Below, piece by piece: positions 46,320-58,100 of a DNA stretch of 64,000 bases. The notes beneath the pieces were generated by a model. It ran no database searches. It had not been told where the DNA came from and saw only the letters and a program-made list of their open reading frames with translations. The stretch lies in NCBI GenBank assembly GCA_033032175.1, contig CM065319.1, positions 13,799,018 to 13,863,017 on the forward strand, given 5' to 3'. Each line of letters begins with the position of its first letter. Position 1 is the first letter of the stretch. Origin of the DNA: Saturnia japonica (taxonomy: Eukaryota; Arthropoda; Insecta; Lepidoptera; Saturniidae). The position numbers and the translations under genes were made by a program.

Positions 46320-49300
46320 ATGGAAAAGTATTTAAAACCTGACCGTTTAGATATCGATCCGTCAAGCGCGTCGGCATCGAAAGAATGGGAACATTGGAAA
46401 CGAACATTTGAAAATTTCCTTAAAGCTTCCGAATTGAATATTGGGCAAGTATCTGAGTGCAATTTAAACCTCCTTATAAATCATGTATCGTCAAATATAT
46501 TTACGTACATTAGTGAATGCACTGATTATTCGCAAGCTATGAATATACTTACTAAATTATTTATAAAACCTAAAAACATTATCTATGCGAGATATGCACT
46601 TGCTACTAGAAAACAGCAAGGCGAAGAATCTCTCGATACCTTCTTACAGATATTGAAACAGCTCTCAAAAGACTGTGACTTCAAAAGTGTCGACGCTAAT
46701 ACAAACAGATATGACTATATAAGGGACGCATTTATTAGTGGCATAAGATCTAGCAAAATTAGACAGCGGCTTCTCGAAAATTTAAACCTTACTCTTGATG
46801 AAGCCTATGATAAAGCTCTCTCTCTAGAAATGGCTGAAGCGAACTGTCAAGGATATCATTATAGCAATTTAAATGCTGTATCAGATACATCAGGCATCAC
46901 AGATTCTAATGTCAGCCAAAATACTTTAGCAGCTACTCCAATACACAACTCAAAGAAAAGGAATTGTTTCTTTTGTTGTGATAAAATCCACCTACGTATA
47001 AATTGCCCTGCTAAAGATATTATATGTCAATTATGTAACAAAAAAGGTCATCGTGCAAATGTCTGTCGAAGCAAAAATAATACGGCTAATGCTATATTCG
47101 TCACTGACAAAAGCTGTTCTACGTCGTACGTAGTAGCTGCATCGCCAACTTCTCTAAGAAAAGCAACAGTTTCTGCCATTATAAAAGAGCTACAGGCAGA
47201 AGCTCTAATAGATACCGGCAGCTCAATTAGCTTTATTAATGAGAGCTTCTTCAAATTAAGTGGCTTAAAGAAATTTCCTTGCCATCAAACTATTACCATG
47301 GCTAGTACAAGTCTTTCATCTCAAGTTGAAGGACAAACTATTGCGTCTGCACAGATTGAAAACCATAAATATAAAGATCTTAATTTGTTAATTGTCAAGG
47401 ATTTATGTGCTGATCTCATAATTGGACATGATATTTTGCAAAAACATTCTTCTTTAGAATTTTCTTTTGGAGGACCTAAAGAAACAATGAAAATCTGTAA
47501 TGTGGCAGCTGCATCGGTGCCTGCTGTCCCATTATTTGTGATGTCAGTCCTGACTGTAAACCAATCGCCATAAAAATCACGCCGATATAGTGAAGAGGAC
47601 AATCATTTATATATTTCGAAATAAGAAAAATGTTGACTGCTGGTATTATTGAAGAAAGTTCCTCTCCATGGCGAGCCCAGGTACTGATAACAAAGAATAT
47701 TACCCATAAAAAACGTCTAGTTATAGATTATTCACAAACAATAAACAGGTTTACTCAGTTGGATGCCTACCCGCTACCCAACATTGAAGTAATCGTGTCA
47801 AAGATATCTAAATACTCTATTTTTAGCACTATAGACTTACAAAGTGCCTATCATCAAGTTCTATAATGTCAGAAGAGAAGAAATATACAGCATTTGAAGC
47901 AGCGGGAAACCTCTATCAATTTTGTAGGATTCCATTCGGAGTAACGAACGGAGTATCAAGTTTCCAACGAACTATCGATTGGATTATCCGTAAGGAACAA
48001 CTAAAGGGCACACTTGCTTATCTTGATGATATTACCGTGTGTGGAGAAACAAAAGATGAACACGATGAAAATTTACAAAAATTTATGACAGCAGCGTGAA
48101 AGTACGGTCTTTCAATTAACAATGATAAAAGTAAATTCGGCCTTGATACTATCAACATTCTCGGATATACAATTAAAAATCACACTATAAAACCTGACGC
48201 TGATCGGCTTCGTCCCCTTTTAAATCTACCACCACCAAACGATTTAAAGTCATTGCGTAGGGTTATTGGAATGTTTGCTCATTACAGTAAATGGATACCG
48301 AATTTTTCTGAGAAAATTCATAGTCTTTCAAACACAAAAATATTTCCATTGACACAAGACTTAGTAAATCTTTTGAAGAACTGAAATCTGACATTGCAAA
48401 ATTATCAACATACGCTATATATAACGATATTCCATTTGTTGTTGAAACCGATGCTTCAAAGCATTTCAATTACTGCTACATTAGCACAAAATAATCGTCC
48501 TATAGCTTTCTTTTCTCGCAGCTTAAATCATAGCGAGCAAAGCCATTCTGCCATTGAAAAAGAGGCGTATGCTATTGTGGAATCACTGAAGAAAGGGCGA
48601 CATTTTCTTATAGGTAGACATTTTAAATTAATTACCGATCAAAGGTCGGTTTCATTCATGTTCGACAACAAGAAAACAAGTAAAGTTAAGAATGAGAAAA
48701 TACAAAGATGGCGTCTTGAACTTGCACTATTTAAATATGACATTGTATACCGTCCCGGTAAACATAATAATGTAGCTGACGCATTATCGCGCGTATGTGC
48801 AAACATGCAAACGCGAGATGAAAGATTAAAATCTCTACACAAATCCTTATGTCATCCGGGAGTAACAGGAATGATTCACTGGCTAAGGTTAAAAAAATTT
48901 TGCTTATTCTATAGATGAAGTTAGGAACATGACCAGTTCATGCCGTCACTGCGCAGAGATCAAACCAAGATTTATTAGACCATCGAATCCTGGACCACAC
49001 ATTATAAAGGCGACTTCACCATTCGAGAGACTAAGTGTTGATTTTAAGGGACCCTTACCGTCAAACACTAAGAATAAATATATACTAACGGTTATTGATG
49101 AAATCTTGGATTGATCTTGGTGAATTATTCCATGCTCTCTGGCATGCCGGCATATATGCACTCGGATAGAGGCACGTGTTTCCTTTCTAATGATATAAAA
49201 GAATTCCTATATAAAAGTGGTATTGCTACAAGTCGAACTACACCGTACAACCCTCCAGGTAATGGACAAGTGGAAAGACTGAATTCTACACTTTGGAGAA

Positions 49301-49905
49301 CTGTACAATTAGCTTTAAAAACTAGAGGCCTATCTACTGAAAACTGGGAGATGGTCCTGCCACATGCATTGCACTCCATACGTTCCTTACTATGTACAGC
49401 TACAAACTGCACGCCACATGAGAGAATGTTCAGACATCAAAGAAGGTCGACCAATGGAAATACAATCCCCAGTTGGCTGCTAAACTCAAATCAGGCGCTA
49501 ATTAAAAAGTTTAATCGTGCAAACAAATACCAAGCCTTAGTGGAGGAAGTAGAATTATTACATGTAAATCCAGACTATTCTTACGTACGAATGCCCGACG
49601 GTAGAGAATCTACCGTATCTAATAGGCATTTAGCACCATTAGGTGCACACGATGAACCCATTGATAACTTTGTGCCTACAAATATGGATTTGTCGAACTT
49701 TGAAGAAACTTCTCCGGAAGTGACTCCATCTGAATCTGATGCGCTCAGTACCGCTAAACAGAGCTTAGAAGTACCAGAAGTAGAAACATCTACAACTGAG
49801 CAACAGATAGTAGAGTCACAAAGTCATAACTCTTCTGGACCTTTACGAAGGACGTCTAGAGAGCGCCGACCACCCAGTTATCTGAATGACTACGTTACAT
49901 CTTAG
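46320..49905 (+). pseudogene. Gypsy gag-pol, body A
   Basis: The ATG at 46320 (MEKYLKPDRLD) starts gag, which has two zinc knuckles (CFFCCDKIHLRINC and CQLCNKKGHRANVC), then the aspartic protease site LIDTGSS near 47210, RT with YLDDI near 48020, RNase H (FVVETDASKH) near 48440, and integrase with HCAEIKPRF, LSVDFKGPLP, MHSDRGTCF and NGQVERLNS. Breaks shared with body B are a shift after HQVL (47863), a stop TGA at 48097, a shift in the A-run near 48890, and a short deletion between the first two integrase acids near 49110. Body A alone has extra single-base indels near 47540, 47574, 47605, 48370, 48468 and 49130. Inactive. Confidence 0.88.
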
Positions 49906-49918
49906 CACGTCGGAAAAA

Positions 49919-50053
49919 TGTGGTATATCTATGACCTCTTATATCTAGTCTGTGGACGTTCCTTAGCAACTAGTTTGTTATATTAATTGTCCTAATCTAC
50001 TACAAAATATGTAACATCGATTTTGTTAAAAAAAACCTTATAAATGCAAGGTT
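49919..50053 (+). repeat. Gypsy LTR 2, shared by both bodies
   Basis: It follows a short purine tract (GGAAAAA), the likely polypurine tract, directly after the integrase stop. It serves as the 3' LTR of body A and the 5' LTR of body B, the arrangement expected from recombination between LTRs. Confidence 0.85.
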
Positions 50054-50116
50054 TTGTCCTTAACAATTTTATTAACAAAATATTTATAAGTATTTACGAA
50101 TATTTAAGAAAATAAA

Positions 50117-53100
50117 ATGGAAAAGTATTTAAAACCTGACCGTTTTAGATATCGATCCGTCAAGCGCGTCGGCATCGAAAGAATGGGAACATTGGAAACG
50201 AACATTTGAAAATTTCCTTAAAGCTTCCGAATTGAATATTGGGCAAGTATCTGAGTGCAATTTAAACCTCCTTATAAATCATGTATCGTCAAATATATTT
50301 ACGTACATTAGTGAATGCACTGATTATTCGCAAGCTATGAATATACTTACTAAATTATTTATAAAACCTAAAAACATTATCTATGCGAGATATGCACTTG
50401 CTACTAGAAAACAGCAAGGCGAAGAATCTCTCGATACCTTCTTACAGATATTGAAACAGCTCTCAAAAGACTGTGACTTCAAAAGTGTCGACGCTAATAC
50501 AAACAGATATGACTATATAAGGGACGCATTTATTAGTGGCATAAGATCTAGCAAAATTAGACAGCGGCTTCTCGAAAATTTAAACCTTACTCTTGATGAA
50601 GCCTATGATAAAGCTCTCTCTCTAGAAATGGCTGAAGCGAACTGTCAAGGATATCATTATAGCAATTTAAATGCTGTATCAGATACATCAGGCATCACAG
50701 ATTCTAATGTCAGCCAAAATACTTTAGCAGCTACTCCAATACACAACTCAAAGAAAAGGAATTGTTTCTTTTGTTGTGATAAAATCCACCTACGTATAAA
50801 TTGCCCTGCTAAAGATATTATATGTCAATTATGTAACAAAAAAGGTCATCGTGCAAATGTCTGTCGAAGCAAAAATAATACGGCTAATGCTATATTCGTC
50901 ACTGACAAAAGCTGTTCTACGTCGTACGTAGTAGCTGCATCGCCAACTTCTCTAAGAAAAGCAACAGTTTCTGCCATTATAAAAGAGCTACAGGCAGAAG
51001 CTCTAATAGATACCGGCAGCTCAATTAGCTTTATTAATGAGAGCTTCTTCAAATTAAGTGGCTTAAAGAAATTTCCTTGCCATCAAACTATTACCATGGC
51101 TAGTACAAGTCTTTCATCTCAAGTTGAAGGACAAACTATTGCGTCTGCACAGATTGAAAACCATAAATATAAAGATCTTAATTTGTTAATTGTCAAGGAT
51201 TTATGTGCTGATCTCATAATTGGACATGATATTTTGCAAAAACATTCTTCTTTAGAATTTTCTTTTGGAGGACCTAAAGAAACAATGAAAATCTGTAATG
51301 TGGCAGCTGCATCGGTGCCTGCTGTCCCATTATTTGTGAGTGTCAGTCCTGACTGTAAACCAATCGCCATAAAATCACGCCGATATAGTGAAGAGGACAA
51401 TCAGTTTATATATTTCGAAATAAGAAAAATGTTGACTGCTGGTATTATTGAAGAAAGTTCCTCTCCATGGCGAGCCCAGGTACTGATAACAAAGAATATT
51501 ACCCATAAAAAACGTCTAGTTATAGATTATTCACAAACAATAAACAGGTATACTCAGTTGGATGCCTACCCGCTACCCAACATTGAAGTAATCGTGTCAA
51601 AGATATCTAAATACTCTATTTTTAGCACTATAGACTTACAAAGTGCCTATCATCAAGTTCTATAATGTCAGAAGAGAAGAAATATACAGCATTTGAAGCA
51701 GCGGGAAACCTCTATCAATTTTGTAGGATTCCATTCGGAGTAACGAACGGAGTATCAAGTTTCCAACGAACTATCGATTGGATTATCCGTAAGGAACAAC
51801 TAAAGGGCACACTTGCTTATCTTGATGATATTACCGTGTGTGGAGAAACAAAAGATGAACACGATGAAAATTTACAAAAATTTATGACAGCAGCGTGAAA
51901 GTACGGTCTTTCAATTAACAATGATAAAAGTAAATTCGGCCTTGATACTATCAACATTCTCGGATATACAATTAAAAATCACACTATAAAACCTGACGCT
52001 GATCGGCTTCGTCCCCTTTTAAATCTACCACCACCAAACGATTTAAAGTCATTGCGTAGGGTTATTGGAATGTTTGCTCATTACAGTAAATGGATACCGA
52101 ATTTTTCTGAGAAAATTCATAGTCTTTCAAACACAAAAATATTTCCATTGACACAAGACTTAGTAAAATCTTTTGAAGAACTGAAATCTGACATTGCAAA
52201 ATTATCAACATACGCTATATATAACGATATTCCATTTGTTGTTGAAACCGATGCTTCAAAGCATTCAATTACTGCTACATTAGCACAAAATAATCGTCCT
52301 ATAGCTTTCTTTTCTCGCAGCTTAAATCATAGCGAGCAAAGCCATTCTGCCATTGAAAAAGAGGCGTATGCTATTGTGGAATCACTGAAGAAAGGGCGAC
52401 ATTTTCTTATAGGTAGACATTTTAAATTAATTACCGATCAAAGGTCGGTTTCATTCATGTTCGACAACAAGAAAACAAGTAAAGTTAAGAATGAGAAAAT
52501 ACAAAGATGGCGTCTTGAACTTGCACTATTTAAATATGACATTGTATACCGTCCCGGTAAACATAATAATGTAGCTGACGCATTATCGCGCGTATGTGCA
52601 AACATGCAAACGCGAGATGAAAGATTAAAATCTCTACACAAATCCTTATGTCATCCGGGAGTAACAGGAATGATTCACTGGCTAAGGTTAAAAAAATTTT
52701 GCTTATTCTATAGATGAAGTTAGGAACATGACCAGTTCATGCCGTCACTGCGCAGAGATCAAACCAAGATTTATTAGACCATCGAATCCTGGACCACACA
52801 TTATAAAGGCGACTTCACCATTCGAGAGACTAAGTGTTGATTTTAAGGGACCCTTACCGTCAAACACTAAGAATAAATATATACTAACGGTTATTGATGA
52901 AATCTTGGATTGATCTTGGTGAATTATTCATGCTCTCTGGCATGCCGGCATATATGCACTCGGATAGAGGCACGTGTTTCCTTTCTAATGATATAAAAGA
53001 ATTCCTATATAAAAGTGGTATTGCTACAAGTCGAACTACACCGTACAACCCTCCAGGTAATGGACAAGTGGAAAGACTGAATTCTACACTTTGGAGAACT

Positions 53101-53703
53101 GTACAATTAGCTTTAAAAACTAGAGGCCTATCTACTGAAAACTGGGAGATGGTCCTGCCACATGCATTGCACTCCATACGTTCCTTACTATGTACAGCTA
53201 CAAACTGCACGCCACATGAGAGAATGTTCAGACATCAAAGAAGGTCGACCAATGGAAATACAATCCCCAGTTGGCTGCTAAACTCAAATCAGGCGCTAAT
53301 TAAAAAGTTTAATCGTGCAAACAAATACCAAGCCTTAGTGGAGGAAGTAGAATTATTACATGTAAATCCAGACTATTCTTACGTACGAATGCCCGACGGT
53401 AGAGAATCTACCGTATCTAATAGGCATTTAGCACCATTAGGTGCACACGATGAACCCATTGATAACTTTGTGCCTACAAATATGGATTTGTCGAACTTTG
53501 AAGAAACTTCTCCGGAAGTGACTCCATCTGAATCTGATGCGCTCAGTACCGCTAAACAGAGCTTAGAAGTACCAGAAGTAGAAACATCTACAACTGAGCA
53601 ACAGATAGTAGAGTCACAAAGTCATAACTCTTCTGGACCTTTACGAAGGACGTCTAGAGAGCGCCGACCACCCAGTTATCTGAATGACTACGTTACATCT
53701 TAG
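50117..53703 (+). pseudogene. Gypsy gag-pol, body B
   Basis: This copy is nearly identical to body A. An extra T near 50143 takes the first ATG (50117) out of frame, so the long frame effectively opens at about 50232 within gag. From there gag, protease and the start of RT are continuous to 51665, in contrast to body A. It keeps the shift after HQVL (51662), the TGA at 51896, the A-run shift near 52690 and the integrase deletion near 52910. The residues of the protease, RT and integrase active sites are otherwise intact. Confidence 0.88.
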
Positions 53704-53716
53704 CACGTCGGAAAAA

Positions 53717-53851
53717 TGTGGTATATCTATGACCTCTTATATCTAGTCTGTGGACGTTCCTTAGCAACTAGTTTGTTATATTAATTGTCCTAATCTACTA
53801 CAAAATATGTAACATCGATTTTGTTAAAAAAAACCTTATAAATGCAAGGTT
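53717..53851 (+). repeat. Gypsy LTR 3
   Basis: It is identical or nearly so to LTR 2 up to GCAAGGTT. The following 24 bp (ACTTTAATAAC...) match neither the sequence after LTR 1 nor the SINE, so the right junction is either truncated or rearranged; no target duplication was found. Confidence 0.82.
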
Positions 53852-53875
53852 ACTTTAATAACAATAAAAATTATT

Positions 53876-53905
53876 GATTAATGGGACCCTATTACATGGG
53901 GCCTA
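53876..53905 (+). mobile_element. Right part of the split SINE
   Basis: GATTAATGGGACCCTATTAC and GGGGCCTAAACAT continue the SINE body interrupted at 46122. It is shorter than the copy at 23480-23812 and merges into AT-rich DNA. Confidence 0.6.
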
Positions 53906-54425
53906 AACATTTAAAGTAAAAGATAATAAATTAATAAAAACTAATAATATAAAAACTCATATTAACAACTTTAACAACATAACAGACTAAACCGTTTGCT
54001 ATAATAGAAGATAAGGCTATAAGTTTGAAATTAAAAGTAAATAAGGTGGTTGGGCATTTTGAATTGGCGGGGGTAGATTATTCCAACAATATAGGTTCAA
54101 AAAGCTAAGTAAAAAATTGAAAATAAAAATGATGTGGTGTCGTGGGACACCAGGTAGGAACGAAGTTCCTTCGGCTAATGTAGAATCGACACAATTTGCA
54201 AAAAAAATCGTGCTCAATTTTATGTAGGTTTTCTCGATTTTTCTCTTAAATTTTTCTGATTAGTTTTTATTTAAGTACAGGAAAGTATTTAGGAAATTCA
54301 GTATTTTAGGAAATAATAAATTACGTAAAATAACAAAAAAATCGTAATTCAAATTATCAATTAAAATAACAAAATATGTATCTTTATTTTTGTTTGACAA
54401 CATAAAATTACATAGAAATAGAAAT
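53906..54425. other. Intergenic AT-rich DNA
   Basis: No gene was recognised. A 66-codon minus-strand frame (54017-54217) covers a GC-richer patch with GTGGTGTCGTGGGACACC, which may belong to an unrecognised repeat. Confidence 0.45.
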
Positions 54426-54426
54426 A

Positions 54427-54610
54427 CAGTGTAAACTCTTTATAACGTTATCCTTTATAACGATAAACTCCCTATAACGTTGAAGTGAGCCCAACTTGGT
54501 TGGTTTGCGTTAAAACCCACTTATTGAAACTACACTCCATATAACGATAACTCTCTATAACGACAAAAAATGCTCAGTCCCTTGAGTTTCGTTATAAAGA
54601 GTTTACACTG
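54427..54610. mobile_element. 184-bp pogo-type MITE
   Basis: The ends are perfect inverted repeats of at least 20 bp, starting CAGTGTAAACTCTTTATAAC, flanked by TA on both sides (54425-54426 and 54611-54612). CAG termini and TA target sites are the rule for pogo/Tigger elements. The interior is built of repeated TATAACG(A/T) units (about eight). It has no coding capacity and differs in its ends from the Tigger element at 56077-58205, so that copy is probably not its parent. Confidence 0.85.
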
Positions 54611-54612
54611 TA

Positions 54613-55067
54613 ATTACAAAAAAGGTATTATACACTACTCGCTTGTGTATACGACTGTCGCGCCTACGCACGGCTCATTTAACGGTTTTATTCCACGGAC
54701 TTTTTCTTACGGTTTTACTATCACATTTTTTTCAGTTCGGTCGCGCAGCAAAGTTCCTATCTCCTCCAAGCCTGTCGTATGGAACTTCGTTCCAAAAACC
54801 ACAATATATCACTTCAAGATCCTGCCAAAAACTCATAAACATAGTTGTTTCCATATAGTAAGTAGTTATTTCTTTTAAATGACCTATGGTTAGCGATTTC
54901 TGGTGACTTTGAAAAACTAATTTAGTTAATTATGGTGACTTTTCGAACCTGGTCTAGCGAATTCGCGATTTAGCGAATATCGTTTTTGCCTGTTGGCAAC
55001 ACTGCTTATAATATATGATTTATAATCTCTGTTTTTAATTTAAAACACAAAGTAATTTATAAGTACG
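54613..55067 (+). promoter_or_regulatory. Usp5 5' flank with promoter-like motif
   Basis: This is the 455 bp between the MITE and the Usp5 start codon. TGGCAACACTG at 54994-55004 matches the insect core-promoter motif YGGTCACACTR at 9 of 11 positions and lies about 65 nt before the ATG, a sensible place for a broadly expressed gene. No TATA box at the expected spacing was recognised. Frames on the plus strand here (54570-54878) are not supported as genes. Confidence 0.35.
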
Positions 55068-55172
55068 ATGGCATCTTTAGATTTGATAACGCCACATCTA
55101 TCTAAAATTAAAATACCTGGGCCTCAACAATTGATTTACAAAGATGAATGTGTATATTCTTTTGACAACCCG
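55068..55172 (+). CDS. Usp5: Usp5 coding exon 1
   Basis: It has 35 codons from ATG to DNP, followed by donor GTGAGT at 55173. The ATG is preceded by GTACG and matches the start of known USP5 proteins in distance to the conserved KDECVYSF. Confidence 0.92.
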
Positions 55173-58100
55173 GTGAGTTGCATTTTTTTTCTAACCTATT
55201 CTTATTCCAAAGGGGGGTTTTGTGTAAAAAACATACATACCTATTTGCATATTTGCATTTGTTTATTTGCTGCTTTTCATTGCATTGCTTAATACATGTA
55301 CTTTATTATATTATACTGATAGACAATAAATGTTAATTGTAAACATATGATTTTAATTTGTTTTAAATTCAATACCTTTTTATTGATAATAATTATCAGC
55401 TCTCTCTTGCAAAGACACTGCGATATTGACCGGGACGTAGCGAGTCGAATAAATGCTGATCGGGTGAAGTGGCGACAGGTCTTAGGAGCAACTTTTGATC
55501 CACGCATGTACCTTCAATCCAAAGGGAAAATCTATTAGTCCTGTCATTTGTATAAAAAGAGTGCTGGGCTACAAAAGCGGTGGATGAAAGGAGACCGCAT
55601 GTAGCAGAGATAGAAATGCTAAATGAATGTGGGGAGTGACAAGAATTGATAGAATAAGGGATGGGCATGTGAGAGGAAGTCTGAAAGTAGCACCAGTGAC
55701 TGAAAAATTAAAGAGTGGAAGATTATGCTGGTATGGGCATGTTATGGAAAGAGATGAAGGTCATTTAGTGAAAGAGACAATGGAGATGATAGTAAGCAAT
55801 CATGGGAGATGAGGGTGCCCTAAAAAGGTTTGGATGAACTGTGTGTTTAGGGATTGATTGCAGAGATGATGGGTGATAAGGTGGAATGGAATAAGTAGAC
55901 ATGCTGTGCCTACCACACCAAGTGTGGGATAAGGGCTGGAAGATGAAGAAGAATAATTGTCAGTCAATGTATATTATACAATCATGGCGAAGGACATTTT
56001 TTTGAATTTTTTCCCTTCTATCACACTTGAATATAGGAATTGGTTATAATAAATTTTGCCATTGAAATTGATTGTACAGTAATACCCCGCTTAGCGCGAC
56101 CCCGTTACGTGCGATTTCACTATAACGCGAATTTCAAATTTCACGCTCAAATGCCCCGCATTACGCGAAAGAGTGCGTATAAACATAATGTAGTCATTAA
56201 CTTCTCTTTGGTCGCGGGATCCCTGCTTTCTCTGAATATTCTCTTTGAAGAATTGGGAATTCCCTGTCCTTCGACTTTGTTCTATGAGGATTTCCTCTTT
56301 CGTTTCGTGTGTTCATTTGTTCCGTAATGTTAGTTGGTCAGCTGGCAGTTTTGTTTTAACATTTATTTGAGATACATACATAATTTAACCCTACGTTAAA
56401 AATGCCGCCTGTAAAGAAAAAAGAGCGTAAAAGCGTCACTTTGGAATTCAAGATGAAAGTGTTAAGAAGAATGGAAAATGGAGGCAAAGCAACAATTGTT
56501 GGGAAAGATTTTGGGCTCTCAGAATCGACTGTGAGAACAATTTATAAAAATCGGGAAAAAATTAAAATCTCCAGCGAAAGTTCAACACCTATAAGTGCAA
56601 CAAAACTTTCTCGTTCGAGATCATCTATCTTAGAAAGAATGGAGAAATTACTGTCAGTCTGGATCAAAGATTTGAATAAGAAGAACACACCACTAAGTCA
56701 AGATCTCATATGCACAAAAGCAAAATCTTTGTATGAGATGCTGAAAACAAAAGAAGGAGAAGGGAGTGCCACTCCGACTTTTGCTGCCAGCAGAGGCTGG
56801 TTCCATCGGTTCAAGCAGCGTTCTAATCTTCAGAATATCCACATAACAGACGAGGCAGACATTTAAGTTGCAGCGGAGTTTCCAGACAAGTTTCAAGAGT
56901 TCGTTAGACGAGAGAAAATTCCTGCTTATCTCATCTTCAATGTTGATGAGACCGCACTTTACTGGAAAAAAATGCCATCTCGAACATTCATTTCTAAGGA
57001 AGAATGTCAAGCCAGTGGTTTCAAAGCTGCAAAAGATCGACGTAACACTTCTGCTGGGTGGTAATGCCACTGGTGATTTCAAACTGAAACCTTTACTAGT
57101 GTACCATTCAGAAACACCCCGTGCAATGCGAGGCACAGACAAGACAAGTCTACCAGTTGTGTGGCGATCAAACAGAAAGGCGTGGGTTACACGGGAAATT
57201 TTTCAAGAATGGTATTCTAATAGTTTTTGCCCATCAGTCAAATCATACTGTGGCAGAAATGGGTTTGAACCTAAAGTTATATTACTCATAGACAATGCCC
57301 CAGGACATCCAACCTCAATTGATACGCCCAGAGACTTAAAAGTGTACGTAAAGTTCCTTCCACCAAACACTACGTCAATATTACAACCTATGGACCAGGG
57401 AGCAATAGCAAACTTCAAAGCTTATTACCATCGCCGCACTTTTAGCCAACTAATTCATGAAACTGACGATGAAGGAAGACAGTCTATGCGAGAGTGGTGG
57501 AAGTCATACAACATTATGAAGTCTATTCACAACATAGAAGAGGCTTGGAAGGAAGTTAAAATGAGTTGTATGAATGGGGTGTGGCGTAATCTTTGGCCAG
57601 ATGTAGTGGAAGCACCTAGAAGAATTGTCCAGATGCAGAGACAAGTGCTTGAAGACATTGCTGCAATGATTGAGGGGTCTGAACTTGAAGATGTCACGGT
57701 AGAAGATCTCGTAGAACTTGTAGCAACGCACGACGATCCTATCAGCAATGAAGATCTGATCGAGTTACAGAATAATCCTATCTACGATGAGGAAGAACAA
57801 GTAGAAGAGAAAGTTTTATCTTCAGGAGAAATACAAAATGCACTTTCAAAAATTTATTCAGGTTTGGACATATTGCAGAAATTAGAGTATTGAGTAATTA
57901 GACAATAATGATGACCGTGTCTTGACGTGTGTCAAACAATTAAAAACAGTGTTGGGTGTTATGAACGTATTTTACAAGAACGTAAACAAAACGCTACCCA
58001 AAATACAATAGATGTATTTTTCCGTAAAAAATAAGAGTATGTATTGCATAAAGTGTTCTTAGAATTAAAGTGATTGATTAAAATGATTTGTTTTTTTTTT

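Larger units (their letters stand above)
46123..53851 (+). mobile_element. Tandem Gypsy retrotransposon array (LTR-body-LTR-body-LTR)
   Basis: Three LTRs (46123-46256, 49919-50053, 53717-53851) alternate with two almost identical bodies of about 3.7 kb. The domain order gag, protease, RT, RNase H, integrase is that of Gypsy/Ty3. No envelope frame is present, since integrase ends 14 nt before the LTR, so this is not an errantivirus-type element. Both bodies share the same inactivating changes, so the tandem structure arose from an already defective copy. The whole array sits in a SINE. A collapsed or expanded assembly could also create such a structure. Confidence 0.9.

Noticed and set aside
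49905..49919. Envelope gene making the Gypsy elements retrovirus-like
   Set aside because: Integrase ends 14 nt before the LTR, so there is no room for an envelope frame.
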